A stretch of 14,374 bases of DNA, taken from Chloroflexota bacterium (GTDB taxonomy: Bacteria; Chloroflexota; Dehalococcoidia; SM23-28-2; RBG-16-64-32). The notes under the pieces were generated by a model that saw only the letters and a program-made list of their open reading frames with translations, ran no database searches and had not been told where the DNA came from. The stretch is from NCBI GenBank assembly GCA_022564695.1, contig JADFKX010000039.1:1-14374 (forward strand), written 5' to 3'. Every line of letters starts with the position of its first letter. Within the stretch, counting starts at the first letter, position 1. Below are positions 1 through 7,239 of the stretch, in pieces. The position numbers and the translations under genes are program-made.

Positions 1-296
1 AGTGCGCTCAGGACGTCCGTGACATGTTCCATCAAGACAGCCTCTCCCAGGGAAAGCGGCTTGCCATCCGCGTGATGGAGGCCTTGCCGACGTGTCCGAT
101 CCCGGAGATCGCCCGACTGGGTAGGACCTTGCGGAAGTGGAAGACGACGATCCTGGCGTACTTCGATACCGACGGTGCCAGCAACGGGGGCACCGAGGCA
201 GTCAATGGCCTCATCGAGCTTGGTCGGCGTATCGCTCGCGGGTTCCGGAACTTCGATCACTACCGACTCCGCATGCTGTTGATCGCCGGCGGGCTG
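1..296 (+). mobile_element. ISL3-family transposase, C-terminal fragment (cut by window edge)
   Basis: The frame is open from base 3 and continues upstream of the window. The peptide has the ISL3-family C-terminal pattern: a 'LRKWKTTILAYFDTDGASN' stretch, then TEAVNGLIE, then a basic GRRIARGFRNFDHYRLR segment. The Glu of TEAVNG is probably the last catalytic acid of the DDE triad (family knowledge). A complete ISL3 transposase would stop just after 'LLIAGGL' and a terminal inverted repeat would follow. Neither is present: at about base 297 the frame passes directly into ATP synthase subunit b. The element is therefore truncated at its 3' end, or the junction is artificial. Confidence 0.8.
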
Positions 297-683
297 GATG
301 AGCGTTCCCGGAAGATCCGCGATGAGATCGCCGCGGCCGAGCGCGCTCGCCAGGACGCCAAGGTCGCGCTGGCGGGGTACGAGCAGTCGCTCATCGAGGC
401 GCGGTCCGAGTCCAAGAAGATCCTCGACGAAACCAAGGTGTACCAACTGCAGCTGGCGGCCGAGCTGAAGGCCAAGGCCGATGTGGAGCTGGCCAAAATG
501 AAAGATCGGGCCCGGCGGGATATCGACTCGGCCAAGAAGATCGCCATCAGCGAGATCTACGCGGAGGCGACCAACCTCGCGACGATCATGGCCGGCAAGA
601 TCCTCCAGCGCCAGGTGACCGAGCAGGACCACGCGCGCCTGATGGAAGAGTCCCTCTCGGAACTCTCGAAAATGAACAACTGA
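3..683 (+). CDS. atpF: In-frame fusion: ISL3 transposase tail + truncated ATP synthase F0 subunit b
   Basis: One uninterrupted frame joins two unrelated parts. Up to about base 296 it is ISL3 transposase. From about base 297 (DERSRKIRDEIAAAERARQDAK) to the stop it is the dimerising stalk of ATP synthase b subunit: a long charged Ala/Lys/Glu-rich coiled coil, ending in 'ATIMAGKILQRQVTEQDHARLMEESLSEL', which in the family contacts the delta subunit. A normal b subunit has about 160-200 residues and starts with a transmembrane helix. Here only about 128 residues remain and the helix is missing, so the product could not anchor the stator. The first in-frame ATG is at 24. atpH follows after 39 bases, which confirms the identity. 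The residue pattern seems Planctomycetes-like to me (not searched). Either an IS destroyed the gene start or the contig is chimeric. Confidence 0.75.
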   Translation, partial: CAQDVRDMFHQDSLSQGKRLAIRVMEALPTCPIPEIARLGRTLRKWKTTILAYFDTDGASNGGTEAVNGLIELGRRIARGFRNFDHYRLRMLLIAGGLDERSRKIRDEIAAAERARQDAKVALAGYEQSLIEARSESKKILDETKVYQLQLAAELKAKADVELAKMKDRARRDIDSAKKIAISEIYAEATNLATIMAGKILQRQVTEQDHARLMEESLSELSKMNN

Positions 684-722
684 CCGGTTCGACCCGCGTG
701 GTCGAGCCGTCGGGATCCACCG

Positions 723-1343
723 ATGCCGCTCATGGAAAGACAACCGGACGCGCTGGCCAGGGTGTACGCGGAGAGTCTGTTCGAGCTGGCCGAGGCCCGG
801 GGCGGTCGCGAGGCGCTCGAAGAGACGCTGGGCGAACTTGAAGATATCCTGGAGCTGGCGCGTGAGGACGCACGATTCAGCGAGTTTCTGGCGTCGCGGG
901 CGCTGGGCATCGAATCGCGCGGCCGATCGCTCAAGCGAATCCTTCAGGGCCGATGCACGGACCTGACGCTGCGGTTCATCCTGCTCCTAAACAAAAAGGA
1001 CCGGATTGCCCATCTGCCGCCGATCGTCGCCGCGTTTGACGAGATGGTCCAGGAGGCGTTCGGGCGTGTCGAGGTGGACGTGTATATGGCATCGCCCATC
1101 AGCACCGGCGTGCTGAGGACCATCCGGGAGCGATTCCGCGCGGCGATTGGCAAGGACGCGATCGTCCATCCCTACGCGGACGAGTCGATGATCGGCGGCA
1201 TGAAGCTGCGCATCGGCGATACGCTGATCGACGCCTCCATCGCGTCGCAGCTTCGAAGACTGAAGGACCAGCTCAACGATTCCGGGTCCGAGCGGCTGCG
1301 AGAGCGGGTCGAGAGGATCATCGAAGACGCGAGCAATGGCTGA
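723..1343 (+). CDS. atpH: ATP synthase F1 subunit delta
   Basis: This is the peripheral-stalk delta (OSCP) subunit that links the b subunits to the top of F1. The 206 residues are slightly longer than the usual ~180. The N-terminal helical domain opens with YAESLFELAEARG, matching the family's 'YA.ALFElA' start. The C-terminal domain has the signature 'HPYADESMIGGMKLRIGDTLIDASIASQLRRLKDQL'. The Shine-Dalgarno sequence is weak, and ATG 732 is an alternative start nine bases downstream. The gene lies 39 bases after the b-subunit remnant, the normal atpF-atpH order. atpA should come next, but the following gene is pgk. Codon choice here looks more C-ending and less dominated by GCG/CTG/GAG than in the genes downstream, an impression I have not counted. 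Confidence 0.9.
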   Translation: MPLMERQPDALARVYAESLFELAEARGGREALEETLGELEDILELAREDARFSEFLASRALGIESRGRSLKRILQGRCTDLTLRFILLLNKKDRIAHLPPIVAAFDEMVQEAFGRVEVDVYMASPISTGVLRTIRERFRAAIGKDAIVHPYADESMIGGMKLRIGDTLIDASIASQLRRLKDQLNDSGSERLRERVERIIEDASNG

Positions 1344-1426
1344 ACGCGCCCGGTCGCGGATCGTGCGCGCCGGCAGCGCGTGAGAGCCTTCGGGTGTCGC
1401 GGTCTCAGGAGTCGCAAGGCGCACTG

Positions 1427-2617
1427 ATGGCGAAGAAGAACATCGAATCAGTCGCCGTCGCGGGCAAGCGCGTGCTGGTGCGGGTGGACTACAACGTGCC
1501 TCTGGAGCCGGAGTCCGGCAACGTGCTGGACGACACGCGCATCAAGGCGACGCTGCCCACGATCGAGTATCTGCGCGAGAAGGGGGCGAAGCTGATCCTC
1601 GCCTCGCACCTGGGGCGACCGAAGGGGAAGCGTGAGCCCTCGCTGAGCCTGTCGCGCGTCGGGGAGCGGCTGGCGGAGCTGCTCGGTTCGCCCGTGAAGA
1701 CGACGAGCTGCTGCTGCGGGCCGGAGGTGCAGGAGGCGGCGCACTCGCTGGAGCCGGGCGAGGTGTTGCTGCTGGAGAACCTTCGCTTTCACGCGGAGGA
1801 GGAGGAGAACGACCCCGAGTACGCGAAGGCGCTGGCCAGCCTGGCGCAGGTGTACGTGAACGACGCCTTCGGGGCGGCGCACCGGGCGCACGCCAGCACG
1901 GAGGGGGTAGCACGCTATCTGCCGGCGGTGGCCGGCCTGCTGATGGAGAGGGAGCTGGCGTTCCTGGGCCGGGCGATGGTCGACCCTGAGCGGCCCTACG
2001 CGGCGATCATCGGCGGGGCGAAGATCAGCACCAAGATGGCGGTGCTGGAGAGCCTGCTGGAGCGGGTGGACAAGCTGCTGATCGGCGGCGGCATGGCCAA
2101 CACGTTCCTCAAGGCCGAAGGCTTCAACGTCGGCGAGTCGCTGGCGGAGGACGGGTTCCTGGAGCGAGCGCGGCAGGTGATGGCGCGGGCGAAGGAGAAG
2201 CGGGTGCTGCTGCTCCTGCCCACGGACGTAATCGTCGCCGACGAATTCGCGGCGGACGCGCAGGCGAAGCGAGTGTCCATCAAGGATGTGCCGGACGGCT
2301 GGCGGATCATGGACGTGGGTGAGATGACGGTGAACGTGTTCGCGAAGGCGCTGGAGGGGTGCAAGACGGTGGTCTGGAACGGCCCGATGGGCGTCATCGA
2401 GTTTGGCTCGTTCGCCCACGGGTCGCACCGGCTGGCGGGGGTGGTGGCGAACCTGAAGGGGGCGACGACGATCCTGGGCGGCGGCGAGACGGCGGCGGTG
2501 GTGGAGGAGCTGGGGATCGCGAGCCGGTTCTCGCACGTGAGCACGGGCGGCGGAGCGGCGCTGGAGCTTCTGGAGGGGCGGGAGCTGCCGGGGGTGGCGG
2601 CGCTGGCGGACGCGTGA
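1427..2617 (+). CDS. pgk: Phosphoglycerate kinase
   Basis: Catalyses 1,3-bisphosphoglycerate + ADP to 3-phosphoglycerate + ATP in the cytosol. The 396 residues match the monomeric bacterial enzyme. Visible motifs are VRVDYNVPL (residues 18-26, with substrate-contacting Asp21 and Asn23), DTRIK (36-40), the basic loop HLGRPKG (61-67), LLENLRFH, VNDAFGAAHRAHAS, IIGGAKISTK, the C-terminal-lobe WNGPMGVIEF, and the nucleotide loop GGGETAA. ATG 1427 is chosen because the family begins right there ('KKxIxxVxVxGKRVLVRVDYNVP'). An in-frame GTG at 1394 would add 11 residues unlike the family. An odd feature is Cys95-Cys96-Cys97, where homologues usually carry 'DDCxG'. Its stop overlaps the next gene's start by four bases. 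Confidence 0.97.
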   Translation: MAKKNIESVAVAGKRVLVRVDYNVPLEPESGNVLDDTRIKATLPTIEYLREKGAKLILASHLGRPKGKREPSLSLSRVGERLAELLGSPVKTTSCCCGPEVQEAAHSLEPGEVLLLENLRFHAEEEENDPEYAKALASLAQVYVNDAFGAAHRAHASTEGVARYLPAVAGLLMERELAFLGRAMVDPERPYAAIIGGAKISTKMAVLESLLERVDKLLIGGGMANTFLKAEGFNVGESLAEDGFLERARQVMARAKEKRVLLLLPTDVIVADEFAADAQAKRVSIKDVPDGWRIMDVGEMTVNVFAKALEGCKTVVWNGPMGVIEFGSFAHGSHRLAGVVANLKGATTILGGGETAAVVEELGIASRFSHVSTGGGAALELLEGRELPGVAALADA

Positions 2618-3939
2618 CCGACCTAATCCGGAGGCTCGGCGAGAGCTGGCGGCGCTTCTGGGCGCTGCCCTGGCGCTGGAAAGGGCCAACGCTGGCTGGC
2701 GGCGCTACGCTTGTCGCTCTGATCGTGGTGGTCGCAGTGGACATAGCAGGCGGAGGCAGTGGCGACGAGGGCCTGGTTCAGCGGCCCACAGCCACAGCGG
2801 AGACTCCGACTCCCACCCCCGCGCCGAGCCCGACGCCGGCGCCCACTCCCGCCCCAACGCTCGCGCCCACGTCTACCCCAACGTCGCCCGCGAACACGCC
2901 TGTCGTCGGAGAATACACGCTGGTGGAGGCGCTGCCTTCAGCGACTTTCGGTGGGATGCTCGGGTTCGCGCCGATACCGGGTTCGGGCAGCGAGGGGGTG
3001 GTGGTCACACAGGGCGGCGTCATCTGGCGGGTGCCGCTGAGCGGGAGCGGCCCGGCCGCTGTCTACGGCGACCTGTCTGGGCTCCTGATCGGCGATCCCG
3101 GCTTCGAGGAGGGGCTCCTGGGGTTGGCGTTCTCGCCCGGCTTCCAGTCGGACGGGAGGGTGTACGTCTACTACACGGCCGGCGGGCCCAGACGCAGCGT
3201 CCTGTCGCGGTTTCAGGTCGTCGGCGGCGCTATCGACCTGGGAAGCGAGGCCGTGCTCCTGGAGGTGCCGCAGCCGTTCGAGAATCACAACGGGGGCCAG
3301 ATCGCCTTCGGCCCAGACGGGTATCTGTACGTGGCGCTCGGCGACGGCGGCTCCGGCGGCGACCCCAACGGGAACGGCCAGAACCTGTCGACGCTTCTGG
3401 GCTCGATCCTCCGGCTGGACGTCTCCGGCGCTGGTTACACGGCGCCGCCGAGCAACCCGTTCGGCTCCGAGATCTACGCCTACGGGTTGCGCAACCCCTG
3501 GCGGTTCAGCTTCGACCGCGCCAACGGCGACCTGTGGGCGGCGGACGTCGGCCAGAACAAGTGGGAGGAGGTCGACCGGATCGTCGCCGGCGGCAACTAC
3601 GGCTGGAACGTCATGGAGGGGTTCGAGTGCTTCGAGCCCCCATCCAACTGCGATACGGACGGCCTGCGACTGCCGCGGGCTGTTTACGGCCACGACCTCG
3701 GCTGCTCGGTGACCGGGGGGTACGTCTACCGCGGCGCTTCCATGCCGGAGCTGGACGGCTGGTACGTCTACGGCGATTTCTGCAGCGGCCGCATCTGGGC
3801 CGTGAATACGGCCGACAGCAGCCCAGCGGTCCTCCTGGCCGACACGGGGCTGCCCATCGCCTCCTTCGGGGAGCTGCCGGACGGCGAGCTGCTGGTGCTG
3901 ACGTTCGCCAACGCGGTGTACCGGCTGGCACTCAACTAG
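2614..3939 (+). CDS. Membrane-anchored PQQ-type sugar dehydrogenase (GSDH beta-propeller)
   Basis: Probable soluble-type quinoprotein aldose dehydrogenase held on the outer face of the membrane. Start GTG 2614 overlaps the pgk stop (GTGA). Layout: a basic, Trp-rich N-tail; one transmembrane segment at about residues 26-44 (hydrophobic LAGG...LVALIVVVAV); a Pro/Thr/Ala linker at about 58-96; then a six-bladed-propeller glucose/sorbosone dehydrogenase domain. Signatures are EEGLLGLAFSPGF, NHNGGQIAFGPDGYLYVALGDGG (His ~226 is the likely catalytic base by analogy to sGDH and YliI), YGLRNPWRFSFD, LWAADVGQNKWEEVDRI, GGNYGWNVMEG, GGYVYRG and WYVYGDFCSGRIW. Two disulphides are plausible (cysteines in the FECFEPPSNC and HDLGC/DFCSG segments). 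Substrate and true PQQ dependence are not readable from sequence. No PQQ biosynthesis gene is in the window. Confidence 0.88.
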   Translation: MTDLIRRLGESWRRFWALPWRWKGPTLAGGATLVALIVVVAVDIAGGGSGDEGLVQRPTATAETPTPTPAPSPTPAPTPAPTLAPTSTPTSPANTPVVGEYTLVEALPSATFGGMLGFAPIPGSGSEGVVVTQGGVIWRVPLSGSGPAAVYGDLSGLLIGDPGFEEGLLGLAFSPGFQSDGRVYVYYTAGGPRRSVLSRFQVVGGAIDLGSEAVLLEVPQPFENHNGGQIAFGPDGYLYVALGDGGSGGDPNGNGQNLSTLLGSILRLDVSGAGYTAPPSNPFGSEIYAYGLRNPWRFSFDRANGDLWAADVGQNKWEEVDRIVAGGNYGWNVMEGFECFEPPSNCDTDGLRLPRAVYGHDLGCSVTGGYVYRGASMPELDGWYVYGDFCSGRIWAVNTADSSPAVLLADTGLPIASFGELPDGELLVLTFANAVYRLALN

Positions 3940-3960
3940 CGTCGAGTCGCCGTTCGAGAT

Positions 3961-4161
3961 TCACTTCGTCTTCAGTGAGTTCAGCAGCCGGCGCGACGCC
4001 GCGCTTATCTCCTCAACCGCCGTGTTGAAAGGCTTCTCGTTCGCCCGTGAAGGCAGCCGGTAGCCACTCACCTTCCGCACGAACTGCAGCGCCGCGGCCC
4101 GGACCTCCTCGTCGGTGGCCCTGTTGTCCTTTCGACGGAGCGTCTTGATGCTACGACACAC
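3961..4161 (-). CDS. DUF2277 family small protein
   Basis: 66 residues matching the DUF2277 pattern: xCRxIKTL, then 'ATDEEVRAAALQFVRKVSG', 'PSRANEKPFNTAVEEI', and an 'AASRRLLNSL' C-terminal helix. The function of the family is unknown. The frame is open up to an ATG at 4269, but the extra 36 residues have no family counterpart. The GTG at 4161-4159, encoding the residue before CRSIKTL, is preceded by an excellent Shine-Dalgarno (GAGGAGAGG, about 3 bases before the codon), so I place the start there. It converges on the sugar dehydrogenase (21-base gap, no clear terminator) and diverges from apgM across 128 bases. Family members usually read MCRNIKTL with a Phe/Pro-rich loop next; this one has RRKDNR instead. 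Confidence 0.85.
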   Translation of the reverse strand: MCRSIKTLRRKDNRATDEEVRAAALQFVRKVSGYRLPSRANEKPFNTAVEEISAASRRLLNSLKTK

Positions 4162-4250
4162 GAACCTCTCCTCGCCGTTAGAACCGATGACAGGAATCAG
4201 TATGCGGCCTAAGCGGTCTACGCCGCCAACTAGCGAGCGCGACGCTCCGG

Positions 4251-4287
4251 TTGCCGCCATCCAGGTCAATCCCGCATAATCGTGTTG
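4251..4287 (+). promoter_or_regulatory. Sigma70-type promoter of apgM, leaderless
   Basis: A -35-like TTGCCG (4251-4256, 4/6 match) is followed by an 18-base spacer and CATAAT (4275-4280, 5/6). The predicted transcription start is near 4287, only about 3 bases before ATG 4290. There is no Shine-Dalgarno in front of that ATG, which fits a leaderless mRNA. Confidence 0.5.
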
Positions 4288-4289
4288 CG

Positions 4290-5492
4290 ATGGACCTAGA
4301 CCTCGCCCGACAGCTCTCCATGACCGGCGAGTCCAAGATCATGCTGTTCGTGATCGATGGGCTAGGCGGCCTGCCGCACCCGGAGACGGGCCGGACGGAG
4401 CTGGAGTCCGCAAGCACACCGAACCTGGACGCGCTGGCGAAGGAGAGCGTCTGCGGGTTCACCCAGCCGGTAGCGCCGGGGGTGACACCGGGCAGCGGCC
4501 CCGGCCACACGGCGCTGTTCGGCTACGACCCGATGAAGTACAGCATCGGCCGGGGGGTGCTGGAGGCGGCGGGGATTGACTTCGACCTGCGGCCGCAGGA
4601 CGTCGCGGCGCGGGGTAACTTCTGCACCGTGGACGGCAAGGGCCTGGTCAGCGACCGTCGGGCGGGGCGCATAACCAGCGAGACGTGCGTTGAGCTGTGC
4701 GAGGAGCTGCGCAAGATACGGCTGGAGGGCGTCGAGCTGTTTGTGGAGCCGGTGCGGGAATACCGCTTCGTGCTGGTGCTTCGAGGGGATGGGCTTTCGG
4801 ACGCGGTGGCGGACACGGACCCGCAGCGGGAGGGGGCGGAGCCGCTGGCGGCGCGGGCCACGGCGACGGCAGGCGAGGCGACGGCCCGCCTGGTGAATCG
4901 GTTCGTGGAGGAGTCGAAGCGCATCCTCCGCGATAGGTCGCCGGCGAACATGCTGCTGCTGAGGGGTTTCGCGCGGCGTCCGGACTGGCCCTCGATGGCC
5001 GAGGTGTTCAAGCTGCGGCCGGCGGCGGTGGCGCACTACCCGATGTACAGGGGTCTGGCCAAGCTCGTCGGCATGGAGGCGCTGCCCACGGGGCCGGCTC
5101 TGGACGACTCCATCGGCACGGTGCGCGAGAACTGGCATCGCTTCGACTATTTCTTTGTGCATTACAAGTACACCGATACAGCGGGAGAAGATGGCGACTT
5201 CGAACGCAAGGTGGCGAAGCTGGAGGAGGCGGACGCGGCGATACCATCGCTGCTGGCGTTGAAGCCGGACGTACTGATGGTAACTGGGGACCACTCGACG
5301 CCGGCGGTGCTGGCGGCGCACTCCTGGCACCCGGTGCCGTTTCTGATGCGGGCGCCGTGGACGCGAGCGGACGGGTGCGACGCCTTCAACGAGGTCGCCT
5401 TGCAGAGGGGCTCGCTGGGGACGTTCCCGGCGGTGGAGGCGCTGCCCCTGGCGATGGCTCACGCCGGACGGCTCACGAAGTACGGCGCGTAG
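4290..5492 (+). CDS. apgM: Cofactor-independent phosphoglycerate mutase, archaeal type
   Basis: Interconverts 3- and 2-phosphoglycerate, the step after Pgk. The 400 residues belong to the alkaline-phosphatase-like metalloenzyme superfamily and fit the short archaeal/ApgM branch. Visible motifs are the metal-binding Asp in FVIDGLGG (Asp23), ESASTPNLDALA, and PGSGPGHTALFGYDP with the expected nucleophilic Ser69. Also seen are the catalytic-core GRGVLEAAGI and ARGNFCT, then HYKYTDTAGEDGDFERKVAKLEEAD and VTGDHSTPAVLAAHSWHPVPF, which supply metal ligands. ATG 4290 gives the family-like N-terminus; an upstream in-frame ATG at 4251 lies inside the promoter. tpiA follows after 56 bases and probably shares the transcript. 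Archaeal-type enzymes occur in several Chloroflexota, which fits the context. Confidence 0.93.
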   Translation: MDLDLARQLSMTGESKIMLFVIDGLGGLPHPETGRTELESASTPNLDALAKESVCGFTQPVAPGVTPGSGPGHTALFGYDPMKYSIGRGVLEAAGIDFDLRPQDVAARGNFCTVDGKGLVSDRRAGRITSETCVELCEELRKIRLEGVELFVEPVREYRFVLVLRGDGLSDAVADTDPQREGAEPLAARATATAGEATARLVNRFVEESKRILRDRSPANMLLLRGFARRPDWPSMAEVFKLRPAAVAHYPMYRGLAKLVGMEALPTGPALDDSIGTVRENWHRFDYFFVHYKYTDTAGEDGDFERKVAKLEEADAAIPSLLALKPDVLMVTGDHSTPAVLAAHSWHPVPFLMRAPWTRADGCDAFNEVALQRGSLGTFPAVEALPLAMAHAGRLTKYGA

Positions 5493-5548
5493 CGGTTCGC
5501 TGCGGATGAACACGGACGGAGACCGATCTTTCAGCGTTTAGGAGCGGG

Positions 5549-6319
5549 ATGGCTATGCGAGTACCGGTAGTTGCGGCGAACTGGAAGTGCAATACAAGGC
5601 TGGAGAGCGCGATAGCGCTGGCGCGGGGGCTGCGGGAGTCGATGGACGGCGTGGCTGGGGTGGAGAAGGTGGTGTGCCCGCCGTTCGTGTACCTGGCCGC
5701 GGTGGGGGAGGCGCTACGGGATTCGTCGCTAAGGTTAGGGTCCCAGGACGTACACTGGCAAGACGACGTGGCGGCTACGGGAGAGACCGGCCCGCAGATG
5801 GTGGCGGAGCTGGCGCAGTATGCCATCATCGGCCACTCGGAGCGTCGTCACCAGTTCGGCGAGACGGATGAGATGGTGAACCGCAAGGTGAAGGCGGCGC
5901 TGGCGGCCGGCCTGCGCCCCATCATGTGCGTGGGCGAGACGCTGGATGAGCGCGAGGCGGCCAGGACGGAGGAGGTGCTGGTGCGGCAGGTACGCAGCGG
6001 GCTGGAGGGCGTGGACGTCCCCGAAGGCTTCATCATCGCCTACGAGCCGGTATGGGCGATCGGCACAGGTCGGGCGGCCACGGCGGAGATCGCGGCGCAG
6101 GCGATAGAGATCATCCGGCGGGAGGTTGCCTCGCTGGCCGGCGCAAGCAAGGCGGAGACGGTGCGCATCCTCTACGGCGGCAGCGTGACGCCGGAGAACG
6201 CGGCGGAGTTCGTCTCGCTGGAGGGTGTCGACGGGGCGCTGGTAGGTGGCGCTAGCCTTAAGGTAGACGCCTTCACGGGGATTGTGACGGAGACGGCGCG
6301 CGTCAAGGCGCGGGCATGA
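5549..6319 (+). CDS. tpiA: Triosephosphate isomerase
   Basis: Interconverts dihydroxyacetone phosphate and glyceraldehyde-3-phosphate; a homodimeric TIM barrel of 256 residues, normal length. Catalytic residues are all visible: Asn11 and Lys13 in AANWKCN, the electrophilic His96 in IIGHSERR, and the base Glu166 in AYEPVWAIGTG, which includes flexible loop 6. The phosphate-binding ILYGGSV and GALVGGASL close the barrel. The common NWKMN reads NWKCN here. The Shine-Dalgarno AGGAG (5540-5544) is 4 bases from ATG 5549 but 10 bases from the in-frame ATG 5555 (MRVPVVAANWK). The second start gives better spacing and a typical N-terminus, so it may be the real one. Overlaps miaA as ATGA. Confidence 0.97.
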   Translation: MAMRVPVVAANWKCNTRLESAIALARGLRESMDGVAGVEKVVCPPFVYLAAVGEALRDSSLRLGSQDVHWQDDVAATGETGPQMVAELAQYAIIGHSERRHQFGETDEMVNRKVKAALAAGLRPIMCVGETLDEREAARTEEVLVRQVRSGLEGVDVPEGFIIAYEPVWAIGTGRAATAEIAAQAIEIIRREVASLAGASKAETVRILYGGSVTPENAAEFVSLEGVDGALVGGASLKVDAFTGIVTETARVKARA

Positions 6320-7239
6320 CAAGACGGAGGCTCATCGCTATCGTCGGGCCGACGGCGACGGGTAAGACCTCGCTGGCGGTGGAGCTGGCGAGAAGGTTCA
6401 ACGGCGAGATTGTCGGCGCCGATTCGCGGCAGGTCTACCGTCATATGGAGATCGGCACCGCCAAGCCCACCACGGGGGAGCGGTCGCGGGCGCGGCACCA
6501 CCTGGTAGACATCGTGGACCCGGACGAGCCGTTCAGCCTGGGGCGCTGGCTGGAGCTGGCCCAGGCGGCGCTGGAGGAGGTGTGGGCCAGGGGCGGGCAG
6601 CCGTTCCTGGTTGGTGGGACGGGGCAGTACGTGTGGGCGTTGCTGGAGGGCTGGCGCGTGCCACGGGTGCCGCCGCAACCGGAGTTCCGTTGCCGGATGG
6701 AGGGCCGCGAGGCCGCTGACCTGTTCGCGGAAGTGTGTCGCATCGATCCCCAGGCGGCGGAGCGCATCGGTCCTACCAACCGCCGGCGCCTTATCCGGGC
6801 GCTGGAGGTGTACGAGGCGACGGGCCGGCCGATCTCCTACTGGCAGGCGAAGGAACCGCCAGACTTCGAGACGCTGATCATCGGCCTGCGACTGCCGCGG
6901 GCCGAGCTGTATCGCCGCATCGACGGGCGGGTGGAGCGGATGATGACATCGGGGCTGATCGAGGATGCGCGCCGCCTGTTGGCGAGGGGCTACTCGCGGG
7001 AGCTGCCTTCGATGTCCGGAATCGGTTACAAGGAGGTCTGTGCTCACCTGGCGGGGGAGATGACGGCGGCGGAGGCGGAGGCGCGCATCAAGACGGAGAC
7101 GCATCGACTGGCACGGCACCAGAACGCCTGGTTCAAGGCGAACGACCCACGTATCCGCTGGCTGGACGCGGTGGGCGCCCTGGAAGAGGCGGTGCGGCTG
7201 GCCGGTGAGTTTCTGGGTCAGGAGGCAGCGGTACGGTGA
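6316..7239 (+). CDS. miaA: tRNA dimethylallyltransferase
   Basis: Transfers a dimethylallyl group to N6 of A37 in tRNAs reading UNN codons, supporting reading-frame maintenance. The 307 residues are typical. Motifs: P-loop GPTATGKT (11-18), DSRQVYRHMEIGTAKPT (36 onward, with the catalytic Asp and the UPP-synthase-like core), HHLVD (61-65), FLVGGTGQYVWALLEG (~97-112), NRRRLIRALEVYEATGRPIS, SGIGYKEV, and the C-terminal HRLARHQNAWFK that binds tRNA. Start ATG overlaps the tpiA stop and its own stop overlaps the dapF GTG, so the three genes are probably translationally coupled. The link to glycolysis is positional, not biochemical. Confidence 0.96.
   Translation: MTRRRLIAIVGPTATGKTSLAVELARRFNGEIVGADSRQVYRHMEIGTAKPTTGERSRARHHLVDIVDPDEPFSLGRWLELAQAALEEVWARGGQPFLVGGTGQYVWALLEGWRVPRVPPQPEFRCRMEGREAADLFAEVCRIDPQAAERIGPTNRRRLIRALEVYEATGRPISYWQAKEPPDFETLIIGLRLPRAELYRRIDGRVERMMTSGLIEDARRLLARGYSRELPSMSGIGYKEVCAHLAGEMTAAEAEARIKTETHRLARHQNAWFKANDPRIRWLDAVGALEEAVRLAGEFLGQEAAVR

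Noticed and set aside
2359..2613. Upstream extension of the sugar dehydrogenase frame inside pgk
   Set aside because: The extra 85 codons are Gly/Arg-rich out-of-frame pgk sequence; GTG 2614 starts a normal basic tail and membrane anchor.
1448..2689. Long open frame on the minus strand opposite pgk (413 codons)
   Set aside because: Arg/His/Leu/Gln-rich translation with no family features, fully opposite a clear pgk; typical shadow of GC-rich coding DNA.
3618..3640. Hairpin with arms GGGGTTCGA / TCGAGCCCC
   Set aside because: Lies inside the conserved GGNYGWNVMEG region of the dehydrogenase, has a short stem with one wobble pair and no tRNA-like context; likely a coding coincidence.
4162..4269. 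N-terminal extension of the DUF2277 frame to ATG 4269
   Set aside because: No family similarity, would overlap the apgM promoter, and a strong ribosome-binding site marks the GTG at 4161.
4362..5513. 383-codon minus-strand frame opposite apgM
   Set aside because: Low-complexity Arg/His/Gln-rich shadow of a well-supported gene.
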